A stretch of DNA of 64,000 nucleotides from Lysobacter_L cavernae. GTDB taxonomy: Bacteria; Pseudomonadota; Gammaproteobacteria; Xanthomonadales; Xanthomonadaceae. Under the pieces are notes generated by a model, which worked only from the letters and a program-made list of their open reading frames with translations, ran no database searches and was not told the origin of the DNA. The DNA lies in assembly GCF_042648505.1 (NCBI RefSeq), contig NZ_JBHRXK010000009.1, forward strand, positions 1 to 64,000. The letters run 5' to 3'. This document shows, in pieces, positions 43,798 to 54,294 of the stretch (its first letter is position 1; each line of letters begins with the position of its first letter). A program made the position numbers and the translations under genes.

Positions 43798-45492
43798 TCA
43801 GGCCTTGGCCGGCGCCTCGCTGTAGCGCTTGACCATCCACCACTGCTGCAGCAGGCCCAGTGCGCCGTTGGTGATCCAGTACAGCACCAGGCCGGCCGGG
43901 AAGAACGCGAACATCACGCCGAACACCAGCGGCATGAACTGCATCATCTTGGCCTGCATCGGGTCCATGCCGGTGGTCGGGTTCAACTTCTGGGTGAACC
44001 ACATCACCGCGATGTTGATCAGCGGCAGCACGAAGTACGGATCGCGCGCGGTCAGGTCCTGGATCCAGCCGATCCACGGCGTGTGGCGCAGCTCGACCGA
44101 CTCCGACAGCATCCAGTACAGCGCCAGGAACACCGGCATCTGCAGCAGGATCGGGAAGCAACCACCGACCGGGTTGATCTTCTCTTTCTTGTACAGCTCC
44201 ATCATCGCCATCTGGAACTTCTGCTTGTCGTCGCCGTAGCGCTCCTTGAGCTGGGCGATGCGCGGCTGGAACTTGCGCATCTTCGCCATCGACTTGTATT
44301 GCGCCGCCGACAGCGGATACATCACCAGCTTCAGCAGGACCACCAGGCCGACGATCGCCCAGCCCCAGTTGCCGACCAGGCCATAGATCTTCTCCAGCAC
44401 CCAGAACAGCCAACCGGCCAGGGTCGCCATCAGGCTGTAGCTGCTGAAGTCGACCGCGCGGTCCAGGCCGGGCACGCGCTGCGCCTCGATCTGCTTGACC
44501 AGCTTCGGGCCAACCCACAGCCGCGCTTCGGTCGTCGCGGTCGCGCCGGGGGCGACGTTGACACCCGGGCCGACCTCACGGATCAGGTACTGGCTGCCGC
44601 CGCTGCCGCTGGGCGTGGCCAGCGAGAAGGTGCTGACGTCGTTCGCACCCGGGATCCAGGCGGCGAAGAAGTGGTGCTGCAGCATGCCGATCCAGCCGCC
44701 GGTGACCTGCTTGTCGAGCGTGCCGTCGTCGGCGAAGTCCTCGTACTTGCGCTTCTCGTACTTGTCGGCGCTGGAGTACCAGGCCGCGCCCTGGAAGCTG
44801 TAGCTTTCCGCGCTCATCGGGCCGGACTTGACCAGCGCGCGCGGCACGCGGCTGAGCTGGCGGTAGACGAAGCCCTGCCACGGCGCGGTACCGGCGTTGA
44901 CCACGTCGTCGCGCACCTTCACCACGTAGTCGCCGCGGTGGAAGCGGTAGGTGCGGCGGATGGTGACGCCGTTGGCGCCGGTCCACACGAACGGCACTTC
45001 CAGCAGGTCGGTGCCCGGTGCCAGCGCGAAATCGTGCTGCGCGCCCTCTGGGCGGAAGCCCGACTCGTGGTTCGGCGCGGCACCGCCCTGGCTCACCCAG
45101 CCGCTCTGGGCGACGAAGTAGTTGCTCGGGTCCTGCGCGAACAGGCGCACCGGGGTAGTGCCGTCGGCCTCGTTCGGGTACTTGAGCAGGTCGGCCTGGC
45201 GCAGTTCGCCGCCGTCGAGCACGAGCTTGAGCACGTCGGTGGTGACGGTGACGGTCGGCGCGGTCGCGGCGGCGGCCGTCGCGGGCGCAGGCGCCGGTGC
45301 AGCCATCGCAGGAGCGCTCGGCACCGTCGGCAGGTTGCCGCCGGTCGTCGGGACCGTGCTGGCCGGTGTCGCGGCCGCCGCCGCACTGGTCGGCGCGGCT
45401 GCCGGCGCGGCCTGTTCCTTGCCCCACTCCATCCACAGCAGGGTCGCCACCATCAGCCAGGCGAAGATCAGGAAAACACGGGTCTGGTTCAT
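43798..45492 (-). CDS. yidC: membrane protein insertase YidC
   Basis: A 564-residue YidC of the gram-negative type. The N-terminal helix (VFLIFAWLMVATLLWMEW) anchors a large periplasmic beta domain (about residues 55-345). Five C-terminal helices follow, including WGWAIVGLVVLLKLVMYPLS and the MPVFLALYWMLSESVELRHTP segment, ending MVKRYSEAP. It inserts inner-membrane proteins alone or with Sec. A low-complexity Ala/Thr/Pro linker follows the first helix. It starts 15 bases after the rnpA stop; no yidD gene lies between. Confidence 0.97.
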   Translation of the reverse strand: MNQTRVFLIFAWLMVATLLWMEWGKEQAAPAAAPTSAAAAATPASTVPTTGGNLPTVPSAPAMAAPAPAPATAAAATAPTVTVTTDVLKLVLDGGELRQADLLKYPNEADGTTPVRLFAQDPSNYFVAQSGWVSQGGAAPNHESGFRPEGAQHDFALAPGTDLLEVPFVWTGANGVTIRRTYRFHRGDYVVKVRDDVVNAGTAPWQGFVYRQLSRVPRALVKSGPMSAESYSFQGAAWYSSADKYEKRKYEDFADDGTLDKQVTGGWIGMLQHHFFAAWIPGANDVSTFSLATPSGSGGSQYLIREVGPGVNVAPGATATTEARLWVGPKLVKQIEAQRVPGLDRAVDFSSYSLMATLAGWLFWVLEKIYGLVGNWGWAIVGLVVLLKLVMYPLSAAQYKSMAKMRKFQPRIAQLKERYGDDKQKFQMAMMELYKKEKINPVGGCFPILLQMPVFLALYWMLSESVELRHTPWIGWIQDLTARDPYFVLPLINIAVMWFTQKLNPTTGMDPMQAKMMQFMPLVFGVMFAFFPAGLVLYWITNGALGLLQQWWMVKRYSEAPAKA

Positions 45493-45507
45493 GGGCGACA
45501 GGCAGGC

Positions 45508-45954
45508 TCAGCCAGGACGCGAGTCCGGCGTTGGGGCGGAAGGGGAAGCGGCCGGCATTGTGCCGGGCGCCGCAGTCGGGGGCAACGCAGTCGGGGGCAA
45601 CGCAGGTGCGGGCAAGGCGCCGGCACGCTGGAGCAGACCACGCAGGGCCGCCGCGAGTTCCGCGCCGGTGCAGCGCGCAGCCGCAGGCCGGGCCACCACG
45701 ACGTAGTCGCCCGGGGCCAGGTCATGGCGAAGATGGCGGAAGGTCTCGCGCAGCGCGCGCTTGATGCGGTTGCGGCCGACCGCATGCGGATCGACCTTGC
45801 GCGACACGGCCAAGCCAAGCCGCGGCGCGGCGTCGCCGGACTGCCAATGCAGTGCCAACACGGGCAACGCGACGCGTCGGCCTTGCTGGAAGATGCGATC
45901 GAAATCGGAACGCGCGCGCACCCGCGCGGTGCGCGGGAAGCGGGTCGATATCAT
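45508..45954 (-). CDS. rnpA: ribonuclease P protein component
   Basis: A 148-residue RnpA, the protein subunit of RNase P that matures tRNA 5' ends. The core is clear (FPRTARVRARSDFDRIFQQG, LGLAVSRKVDPHAVGRNRIKRALRETFR, DYVVVARPAA), including the RNA-binding RNR-type motif. The last 36 residues are an added Pro/Ala/Thr-rich tail with the tandem peptide APALPPTALPPTAAPGT, encoded by a repeated 45-base stretch near 45580-45625. Start at 45954 gives MISTRFPRTAR. Directly follows rpmH. Confidence 0.95.
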   Translation of the reverse strand: MISTRFPRTARVRARSDFDRIFQQGRRVALPVLALHWQSGDAAPRLGLAVSRKVDPHAVGRNRIKRALRETFRHLRHDLAPGDYVVVARPAAARCTGAELAAALRGLLQRAGALPAPALPPTALPPTAAPGTMPAASPSAPTPDSRPG

Positions 45955-46006
45955 GACGGGGTACCGGCGGATGCCGGTCGGCCGCACGGGGCGGCCGCAG
46001 CCAAGC

Positions 46007-46147
46007 TTAGGCGCAGAGACGCTTGCGGCCCTTGGCGCGACGACGGGCAAGAATCTTGCGGCCATCGGCGGTCGCCATGCGGGCACGGAAGCCGTGGTCG
46101 CGCTTGCGCTTGAGGTTGCTGGGCTGGTAGGTGCGCTTGGTGGCCAT
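46007..46147 (-). CDS. rpmH: ribosomal protein L34
   Basis: A 46-residue L34: MATKRTYQPSNLKRKRDHGF at the start, then a basic core ending RKRLCA. Complete and of normal length. It is the first gene of the rpmH-rnpA-yidC unit and is divergent from dnaA, the usual arrangement at a gammaproteobacterial origin. Confidence 0.98.
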   Translation of the reverse strand: MATKRTYQPSNLKRKRDHGFRARMATADGRKILARRRAKGRKRLCA

Positions 46148-46541
46148 GGTCCGGCTCTGCGTAAACGTCGTAGAAGACCGGCGATTCTAGCGGGGCATTG
46201 CGGTTCGGGTCAACTGCGCGCCCGATCCACTCGACAGCCGCGCTTCTCAGCCCCTGAGTCAGGGGCGATTCGCGCGCAGCGCGAATGGGGTGTGGATGCA
46301 CAGACACGGGGCCCGAGGTTTGCGGTGCAAACCTTGGGGGGCATGCCCGCGAATGCGGGCATGCCCTGTGGACTAACCTGTACATGCCCCTGTGGACAAG
46401 TCCTGTTCCACACCGGATCGCGGTGATAGTCTGACCGCCTCCCCCGCCCCGTTCGCCGCGATGTCCCACATCGCGCGGCCGGCCGCTTTTCGCCTGCCGC
46501 GCCGCTGCTCGGCGGCCGCACAAAGAAGACGCTCTGACCCG
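46148..46541. other. rpmH-dnaA intergenic region, possible origin sequence
   Basis: No gene lies in these 394 bases. They contain imperfect DnaA boxes in reverse orientation: TGTGGATGC (46291-46299), TGTGGACTA (46368-46376) and TGTGGACAA (46391-46399, one mismatch to the consensus). Four hairpins are packed in: 46251-46265, 46268-46286, 46316-46334 and 46341-46364. The region probably also holds the rpmH and dnaA promoters. Confidence 0.5.
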
Positions 46542-47873
46542 ATGGATGCTTGGCCCCGCTGCCTCGAACGCCTTGAAGCCGAACTGCCGGCCGAAGATGT
46601 CCACACCTGGCTCAAGCCGCTGCAGGCCTCGCGCCGCGACGACACCACCGTGCTGTACGCGCCCAACGCCTTCGTGGTCGAGCACGTGCGCGAACGCTAC
46701 CTCGCCCGCATCCGCGAGCTGCTGGTGCATTTCGCCGGCACCGGCGAGGTCAGCCTCGAAATCGGCTCGCTGCCGCGGGCGGCCGTGCCGGCCCCGATCA
46801 GCGACCTGCCGGCCCCGCGCATGGGCACGGCCGTGCCGTCCGAGCCGTTCCACGGCAACCTCGACAGCCACTACAGCTTCGACAACTTCGTCGAGGGTCG
46901 CAGCAACCAGCTCGGCCGCGCCGCCGCCTGGCAGGCCGCGCTCAAGCCCGGCGACCGCGCCCACAACCCGCTGCTGCTGTACGGCGGCACCGGCCTGGGC
47001 AAGACCCACCTGATGTTCGCCGCCGGCAACGCCATGCGCGCGGCCAACCCGGCGATGCGGGTGATGTACCTGCGCAGCGAGCAGTTCTTCAGCGCGATGA
47101 TGAAGGCGCTGCAGGACAAGGCGATGGACCAGTTCAAGCGCCAGTTCCAGCAGGTCGACGCGCTGCTGATCGACGACATCCAGTTTTTCGCCGGCAAGGA
47201 CCGCACCCAGGAGGAGTTTTTCCACACCTTCAACGCGCTGTTCGACGGCAAGCAGCAGATCATCCTGACCTGCGACCGCTACCCGCGCGAGGTCGAGGGC
47301 CTGGAGCCGCGCCTGAAATCGCGCCTGGCCTGGGGCCTGAGCGTGGCGATCGAGCCGCCCGACTTCGAGACCCGCGCCCAGATCGTGCTGTCCAAGGCGC
47401 GCGAGCGCGGCGCCAACATCCCCGAGGACGTGGCCTTCCTGCTCGCCAAGAAGATGCGCAGCAACGTGCGCGACCTCGAGGGCGCCCTCAACACCCTGGC
47501 CGCCCGCGCCAACTTCACCGGTCGCGCAATCACCCCCGAGTTCGCCCAGGAAACCCTGCGCGACCTGCTGCGCGCGCAGCAGCAGGCGATCGGCATCCCC
47601 AACATCCAGAAGATCGTGGCCGACTACTACGGCCTGCAGATCAAGGACCTGCTGTCCAAGCGCCGCACGCGTTCGCTGGCGCGGCCGCGGCAGATGGCGA
47701 TGGCGCTGACCAAGGAACTGACCGAACACAGCCTGCCCGAGATCGGCGACGCCTTCGCCGGCCGCGACCACACCACCGTGCTGCACGCCTGCCGGCAGAT
47801 CCGCACCTTGATGGAGACCGACGGCAAGCTGCGCGAGGACTGGGACAAGTTGATCCGCAAACTCAGCGAGTGA
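46542..47873 (+). CDS. dnaA: chromosomal replication initiator DnaA
   Basis: A 443-residue DnaA. Domain I (about 1-85) is followed by a short linker, then the AAA+ domain with Walker A GGTGLGKTH near residue 148 and Walker B LLIDDIQF near residue 207. The C-terminal DNA-binding domain has the signature GRDHTTVLHACRQI near residue 406. It binds DnaA boxes and opens the origin. The ATG at 46542 gives MDAWPRCLERLE; a longer upstream frame is not conserved. Next gene dnaN. Confidence 0.98.
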   Translation: MDAWPRCLERLEAELPAEDVHTWLKPLQASRRDDTTVLYAPNAFVVEHVRERYLARIRELLVHFAGTGEVSLEIGSLPRAAVPAPISDLPAPRMGTAVPSEPFHGNLDSHYSFDNFVEGRSNQLGRAAAWQAALKPGDRAHNPLLLYGGTGLGKTHLMFAAGNAMRAANPAMRVMYLRSEQFFSAMMKALQDKAMDQFKRQFQQVDALLIDDIQFFAGKDRTQEEFFHTFNALFDGKQQIILTCDRYPREVEGLEPRLKSRLAWGLSVAIEPPDFETRAQIVLSKARERGANIPEDVAFLLAKKMRSNVRDLEGALNTLAARANFTGRAITPEFAQETLRDLLRAQQQAIGIPNIQKIVADYYGLQIKDLLSKRRTRSLARPRQMAMALTKELTEHSLPEIGDAFAGRDHTTVLHACRQIRTLMETDGKLREDWDKLIRKLSE

Positions 47874-48169
47874 GCGGCCACCGACGGCGCCACGACTGGA
47901 CGGCGGCGGCACTTATCCGCAAGCTCGGCCAACAAGCGGTGCACGGCCCGGGCACAAGCTGTGGACAGATCGGCGTCGGCACCAGTGCTGTAAAGTTGTC
48001 CACAGATTGTCCGTGGCTTGCAAGACCGGTTTTACCGAAGTTTTCACGGCAGTAAAATCCTTGATATTCAAAAGCTTGAGTTGGTTTTCCCGGATTTCGG
48101 GCGACACCATCACCACCATGCTTTTGATTTATTCCACACCTTAGTAATGGCAAGGGGACGGGGTTCCGC
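47874..48169. other. dnaA-dnaN intergenic region, candidate oriC
   Basis: These 296 bases contain DnaA-box-like sites TTATCCGCA (47913-47921), TGTGGACAG (47960-47968) and TTGTCCACA (47996-48004, one mismatch), plus TATTCCACA (48130-48138). From about 48030 to 48150 the sequence becomes strikingly A/T-rich for this genome, suitable as an unwinding element. Boxes plus an A/T-rich stretch make this the best oriC candidate; the rpmH-dnaA gap is the alternative. Confidence 0.6.
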
Positions 48170-49270
48170 ATGCGTTTCAGCCTCCAACGCGAAGTGTTTC
48201 TCAAGCCGCTCGCGCAAGTCGTCAATGTCGTCGAGCGCCGCCAGACCTTGCCGGTCCTGGCCAACCTGCTGGTCCAGGTCAAGGACGGGCAGCTGTCGCT
48301 GACCGGCACCGACCTCGAGGTCGAGATGGTCTCTCGCGTCATGGTCGATGACGCGCAGGACGGCGAAACCACGATCCCGGCGCGCAAGCTGTTCGAGATC
48401 GTTCGCGCCCTGCCCGACGGCAGCAAGGTCACGGTCTCGCAGACCGCCGACAAGATCAGCGTGCAGGCCGGGCGTTCGCGCTTCACCTTGGCCAGCCTGC
48501 CGGCCAACGACTTCCCGTCGATCGACGAGGTCGAGGCCACCGAGCGCGTGCGCGTGCCGGAAGCGGCGCTGAAGGAACTGATCGAACGCACTGCGTTCGC
48601 GATGGCCCAGCAGGACGTGCGCTACTACCTCAACGGCCTGCTGTTTGACCTGCGCGAAACCAGCCTGCGCTGCGTCGCCACCGACGGGCACCGACTGGCG
48701 CTGTGCGAGGCCGACTACGAGGGCAGCGCCCAGACCAAGCGCCAGATCATCGTGCCGCGCAAAGGCGTGCAGGAGCTGCAGCGCCTGCTCGAAGGCGGCG
48801 AACGCGAGCTCGAGCTGGAAATGGGCCGAGGCCACATCCGCGTCAAGCGCGACGACGTGACCTTCACCAGCAAGCTCATCGACGGCCGTTTCCCCGATTA
48901 CGAGGCGGTGATCCCGATCGGCGCCGACCGCGAGGTGCGGATCGAGCGTGAAGCCCTGCGCGCCTCGCTGCAGCGCGCCGCGATCCTGTCGAACGAGAAG
49001 TACCGCGGCGTCCGCATCGAGGTGTCGCCGGGCCAGCTCAAGATCAGCGCGCACAACCCGGAGCAGGAAGAAGCGCAGGAGGAAGTCGAGGCCGACACCA
49101 AGGTCGATGACCTGGCGGTGGGCTTCAACGTCAACTACCTGCTCGACGCCCTCACCGCCCTCAAGGACGAGCACGTGGTGATCGCCCTGCGCGACGCCAA
49201 CTCCTCGGCCCTGGTGCGCGAGGCCGCCAACGACCGCTGCCGCCACGTGGTGATGCCGCTGCGCCTGTGA
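48170..49270 (+). CDS. dnaN: DNA polymerase III beta subunit (sliding clamp)
   Basis: A 366-residue beta clamp, the ring that tethers DNA polymerase III and many partners to DNA. The three-domain structure is clear from start (MRFSLQREVFLKPLAQVVNVVERRQTLPVL) to end (HVVMPLRL), with the hydrophobic partner-binding pocket formed near the C-terminus. Normal length. It lies between the candidate oriC and recF. A parS-like site and a consensus DnaA box begin one base after its stop. Confidence 0.98.
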   Translation: MRFSLQREVFLKPLAQVVNVVERRQTLPVLANLLVQVKDGQLSLTGTDLEVEMVSRVMVDDAQDGETTIPARKLFEIVRALPDGSKVTVSQTADKISVQAGRSRFTLASLPANDFPSIDEVEATERVRVPEAALKELIERTAFAMAQQDVRYYLNGLLFDLRETSLRCVATDGHRLALCEADYEGSAQTKRQIIVPRKGVQELQRLLEGGERELELEMGRGHIRVKRDDVTFTSKLIDGRFPDYEAVIPIGADREVRIEREALRASLQRAAILSNEKYRGVRIEVSPGQLKISAHNPEQEEAQEEVEADTKVDDLAVGFNVNYLLDALTALKDEHVVIALRDANSSALVREAANDRCRHVVMPLRL

Positions 49271-49286
49271 TGTTCCACGTGGAACC
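49271..49286. promoter_or_regulatory. parS-like centromere site 1
   Basis: TGTTCCACGTGGAACC lies directly after the dnaN stop. It has the palindromic core GTTCCACGTGGAAC, matching the known Pseudomonas-type parS sequence for ParB binding. Confidence 0.8.
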
Positions 49287-49289
49287 ACG

Positions 49290-49298
49290 TTATCCACA
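49290..49298 (+). promoter_or_regulatory. consensus DnaA box
   Basis: TTATCCACA exactly matches the E. coli high-affinity DnaA box. It lies three bases after parS-like site 1, between dnaN and recF. Confidence 0.7.
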
Positions 49299-49322
49299 AA
49301 CGCCCGGCCCCGCCGGGCGTTT
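49298..49322 (+). terminator. hairpin between dnaN and recF
   Basis: AAACGCCCGGC (49298-49308) pairs with GCCGGGCGTTT (49312-49322), an 11-bp stem with a 3-base loop and only a short T stretch. It may end or attenuate dnaN transcripts before recF. Confidence 0.65.
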
Positions 49323-49352
49323 CGTTTGGGGCCTCCCGTAGACTTGAGCGCA

Positions 49353-50492
49353 ATGCACGTTACCCGTCTTGAACTGCGCGGCCTGCGCCGCTTTGGCGAG
49401 GTCCGCCTCGACCCGGCCCCGGGCCTGAACCTCATCACCGGCGACAACGGCGCCGGCAAGACCAGCGTGCTCGAAGCCCTGCACCTGATGGCGTACGGCC
49501 GCAGTTTCCGTGGTCGCGTGCGCGACGGGCTGATCCGGGCCGGGGAGCCGGCCCTGGAGGTGTTCGTCGAATGGCTGGAAACGGTGGGTGCCGTGTCGTC
49601 GGCCACCGCTGTTGCCGAACCGCAGGCCGGTTATCGGCGTGCCCGCAAGGCCGGCCTGCGCCACAGTGGCCAGGACTGGACCGGCCGACTCGACGGCGCC
49701 CCGGTCGCGCACCTGGGCGAGCTCTGCGCGGCCCTGGCCGTGGTCAGCTTTGAGCCCGGCAGCCACGCCCTCGTCACCGGCGGCGGCGAAACCCGGCGGC
49801 GCTACCTCGATTGGGGTTTGTTCCACGTGGAACTTGGTTTCATGCCGCAATGGCGTCGTTACGCGCGCGCGCTCAAGCAGCGCAACGCCCTGCTCAAGGC
49901 GCGGGTACGCGACGGCCAGCTCGACGCCTGGGACCACGAGCTGGCCGACGCCGGCGAGCCGCTGAGCCGGCGCCGCGAGCAGTACCTGGAGGCCCTGCAG
50001 CCCCGGTTCGCCGCGCTGCTGGCCGAACTCGCACCCGCCCTCGGCGCCAGCCGGCTGGATTATCTGCCCGGCTGGCGCCGCGACGAGCTGCCGCTCGACG
50101 ATGCCCTGCTGCTCGCCCGCGAACGCGACCTGGCCGCCGGTTACACCACGGTCGGGCCGCACCGCGCCGACTGGCGCATCGCCTTCGGCGCCCTGCCGGG
50201 ACGCGAGGCCCTGTCGCGCGGCCAAGCCAAGTTGACCGCGCTGGCGGCGCTGCTGGCGCAGGCCGAGCACCATGCCCAACTGCGTGGCGAGTGGCCGGTG
50301 ATCGCGCTCGACGACCTTGCCTCGGAACTGGATCGCCAGCACCAGGCCCGCGTGCTGGCGCGGCTGCTGGCCAGCGGCGCCCAGGTGTTCATTACCGGCA
50401 CCGAAGCCCCACCGGCCTTGGCCGCGCTGGGGGCGGTCGTGCACAGGTTCCACGTGGAACATGGTGAGCTGGGCCGCCTCCCGGGCGGCTGA
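49353..50492 (+). CDS. recF: DNA replication and repair protein RecF
   Basis: A 379-residue SMC-like ATPase that helps load RecA at gaps together with RecO and RecR. Walker A is GDNGAGKTS near residue 30, the signature-type segment is LSRGQAKLTALAALL, and Walker B is VIALDDLASELD. The N-terminus MHVTRLELRGLRRFG matches family starts, so the ATG at 49353 was chosen. Two parS-like palindromes are embedded in the coding sequence and read as FHVEL and FHVEH. Confidence 0.95.
   Translation: MHVTRLELRGLRRFGEVRLDPAPGLNLITGDNGAGKTSVLEALHLMAYGRSFRGRVRDGLIRAGEPALEVFVEWLETVGAVSSATAVAEPQAGYRRARKAGLRHSGQDWTGRLDGAPVAHLGELCAALAVVSFEPGSHALVTGGGETRRRYLDWGLFHVELGFMPQWRRYARALKQRNALLKARVRDGQLDAWDHELADAGEPLSRRREQYLEALQPRFAALLAELAPALGASRLDYLPGWRRDELPLDDALLLARERDLAAGYTTVGPHRADWRIAFGALPGREALSRGQAKLTALAALLAQAEHHAQLRGEWPVIALDDLASELDRQHQARVLARLLASGAQVFITGTEAPPALAALGAVVHRFHVEHGELGRLPGG
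49819..49834. promoter_or_regulatory. parS-like centromere site 2 (inside recF)
   Basis: TGTTCCACGTGGAACT carries the full 14-bp palindrome GTTCCACGTGGAAC. It is in frame in recF and encodes FHVE. Confidence 0.78.
50446..50461. promoter_or_regulatory. parS-like centromere site 3 (near recF 3' end)
   Basis: GGTTCCACGTGGAACA carries the palindrome GTTCCACGTGGAAC. It overlaps the end of recF, encoding FHVE again, about 30 bases before the recF stop codon. Confidence 0.78.
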
Positions 50493-50655
50493 CCTGCCGC
50501 TTGGCTGGGTTGTTCGATTCAGTGCGGCCCGATGGCGTTCCTGCCGGGACGGCAAGCTCACCGGCAGTCATGCAGGCAAGCCCGGATTGGCCGGTTTTTG
50601 CGGGCTTGCAGCGCTCGCCAGCGGCGGTGCCGTGGCCGGGGGTATCCCCGCCGCC

Positions 50656-50664
50656 TGCTATACT
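50656..50664 (+). promoter_or_regulatory. possible gyrB promoter (extended -10)
   Basis: TGCTATACT has a TGn extension and TATACT, close to the sigma70 -10 consensus, 73 bases before the gyrB start. No convincing -35 is visible. The rest of the 245-bp recF-gyrB gap shows nothing else I can name. Confidence 0.4.
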
Positions 50665-50737
50665 CCGTGCTCATATCGCTAAGCGTCTCGACGCGTCCCG
50701 GACCTCCGGTTACCGCGTCGTCGGAGCCTGTTGCCGC

Positions 50738-53206
<2,469 letters not shown>

Positions 53207-53364
53207 GGCGCGCACGAACACCTGCGCCGGTCGTGTCCTGTGGGCGCGACCGCGACGCACGACAGACTTGGTATGGGGCGCCGGTCCCGGCTTGGGGCGG
53301 CATTGACGGCCTGTTAATACTTCCCGCCCTACAACATAGCCATCGGATCGATTCGGGGTACCTC

Positions 53365-54168
53365 ATGAAGCCGTTGCTGCTCGGCCTGACTCTCGCGGCG
53401 GTCGTCACCGCCTGCGCCACCACCACCTCACCGACCGGGCGCCGGCAGGTCGTCGGCGCGGTGCCGCAGGCGCAGCTCGATCAGATGGGCGCGCAGGCGT
53501 TCACCGAGGCCAAGGCCAAGCAGAAGCTCAGCACCGATGCCCGCCAGAACGCCTACGTGCGCTGCGTGGTCAACGACATCACCCGCGAACTCCCGGCCGG
53601 CTGGCAGACCCAGTGGGAGGTCGCGGTGTTCGCCGACAGCTCGCCCAACGCGTTCGCGCTGCCCGGCGGCAAGATCGGCGTCAACACCGGCATTTTCACC
53701 GTCGCCAAGAACCAGGACCAGCTGGCCGCGGTGATCGCGCACGAGATCGGCCACGTCGTCTCGCGTCACCACGACGAGCGCATCACCAAACAGCAGAGCA
53801 CCTCGACCCTGCTCGGCATCGGCAGCGCCATCCTCGGCTCGGCCTACGGCTCCGGTGCGGCCAACGCCGCCGGCCAGCTCGGCGGTGCTGCGGCGCAGAC
53901 CTTCTACCTGCTGCCAAACTCGCGCACCCAGGAAAGCGAGGCCGACGTGGTCGGCCAGCAGCTCGCCGCCAAGGCCGGCTTCGACCCGCGCCAGGCGGTC
54001 AACCTGTGGCAGAACATGATCGCGGCCAGCAGCGCCCGGCCACCGCAGTGGTTGTCGACCCACCCTGACCCTCAGTCGCGCATCAACGAACTCGGCGCCC
54101 GCGCCGGCGCGTTGATGCCGACGTATGAACAGGCGCGCGCCGCCGGCCATACGCCGAAGTGCGGATAA
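53365..54168 (+). CDS. M48 family metalloprotease lipoprotein
   Basis: A 267-residue zinc protease of the M48/Ste24-like family, similar in layout to periplasmic LoiP/YcaL-type proteins. The signal ends VVTAC (lipobox, Cys near residue 17). The metal motif HEIGHVVSRHHDE is near residues 130-142 and the third ligand Glu is in RTQESEADVVGQQLA. It probably degrades misfolded envelope proteins. The ATG at 53365 was chosen over a long frame through the gyrB end. The TPR gene begins about 125 bases downstream. Confidence 0.93.
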   Translation: MKPLLLGLTLAAVVTACATTTSPTGRRQVVGAVPQAQLDQMGAQAFTEAKAKQKLSTDARQNAYVRCVVNDITRELPAGWQTQWEVAVFADSSPNAFALPGGKIGVNTGIFTVAKNQDQLAAVIAHEIGHVVSRHHDERITKQQSTSTLLGIGSAILGSAYGSGAANAAGQLGGAAAQTFYLLPNSRTQESEADVVGQQLAAKAGFDPRQAVNLWQNMIAASSARPPQWLSTHPDPQSRINELGARAGALMPTYEQARAAGHTPKCG

Positions 54169-54294
54169 ACAAGTGGCGCGATGCATGGATAACCCCGTAT
54201 CGCACGCCCCCGCGTTTCTGTTAGCGTGACGGCCCCCCGGCCCTGCGCCGATCGTCCCGCCGAACCCCATGCGGCTGCAGATTTGAGGTGTTTC

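Noticed and set aside
45951..47912. A 653-residue minus-strand frame opposite dnaA
   Set aside because: It runs across rpmH and antisense to dnaA and has the composition of a reverse-strand shadow. dnaA itself is unmistakable.
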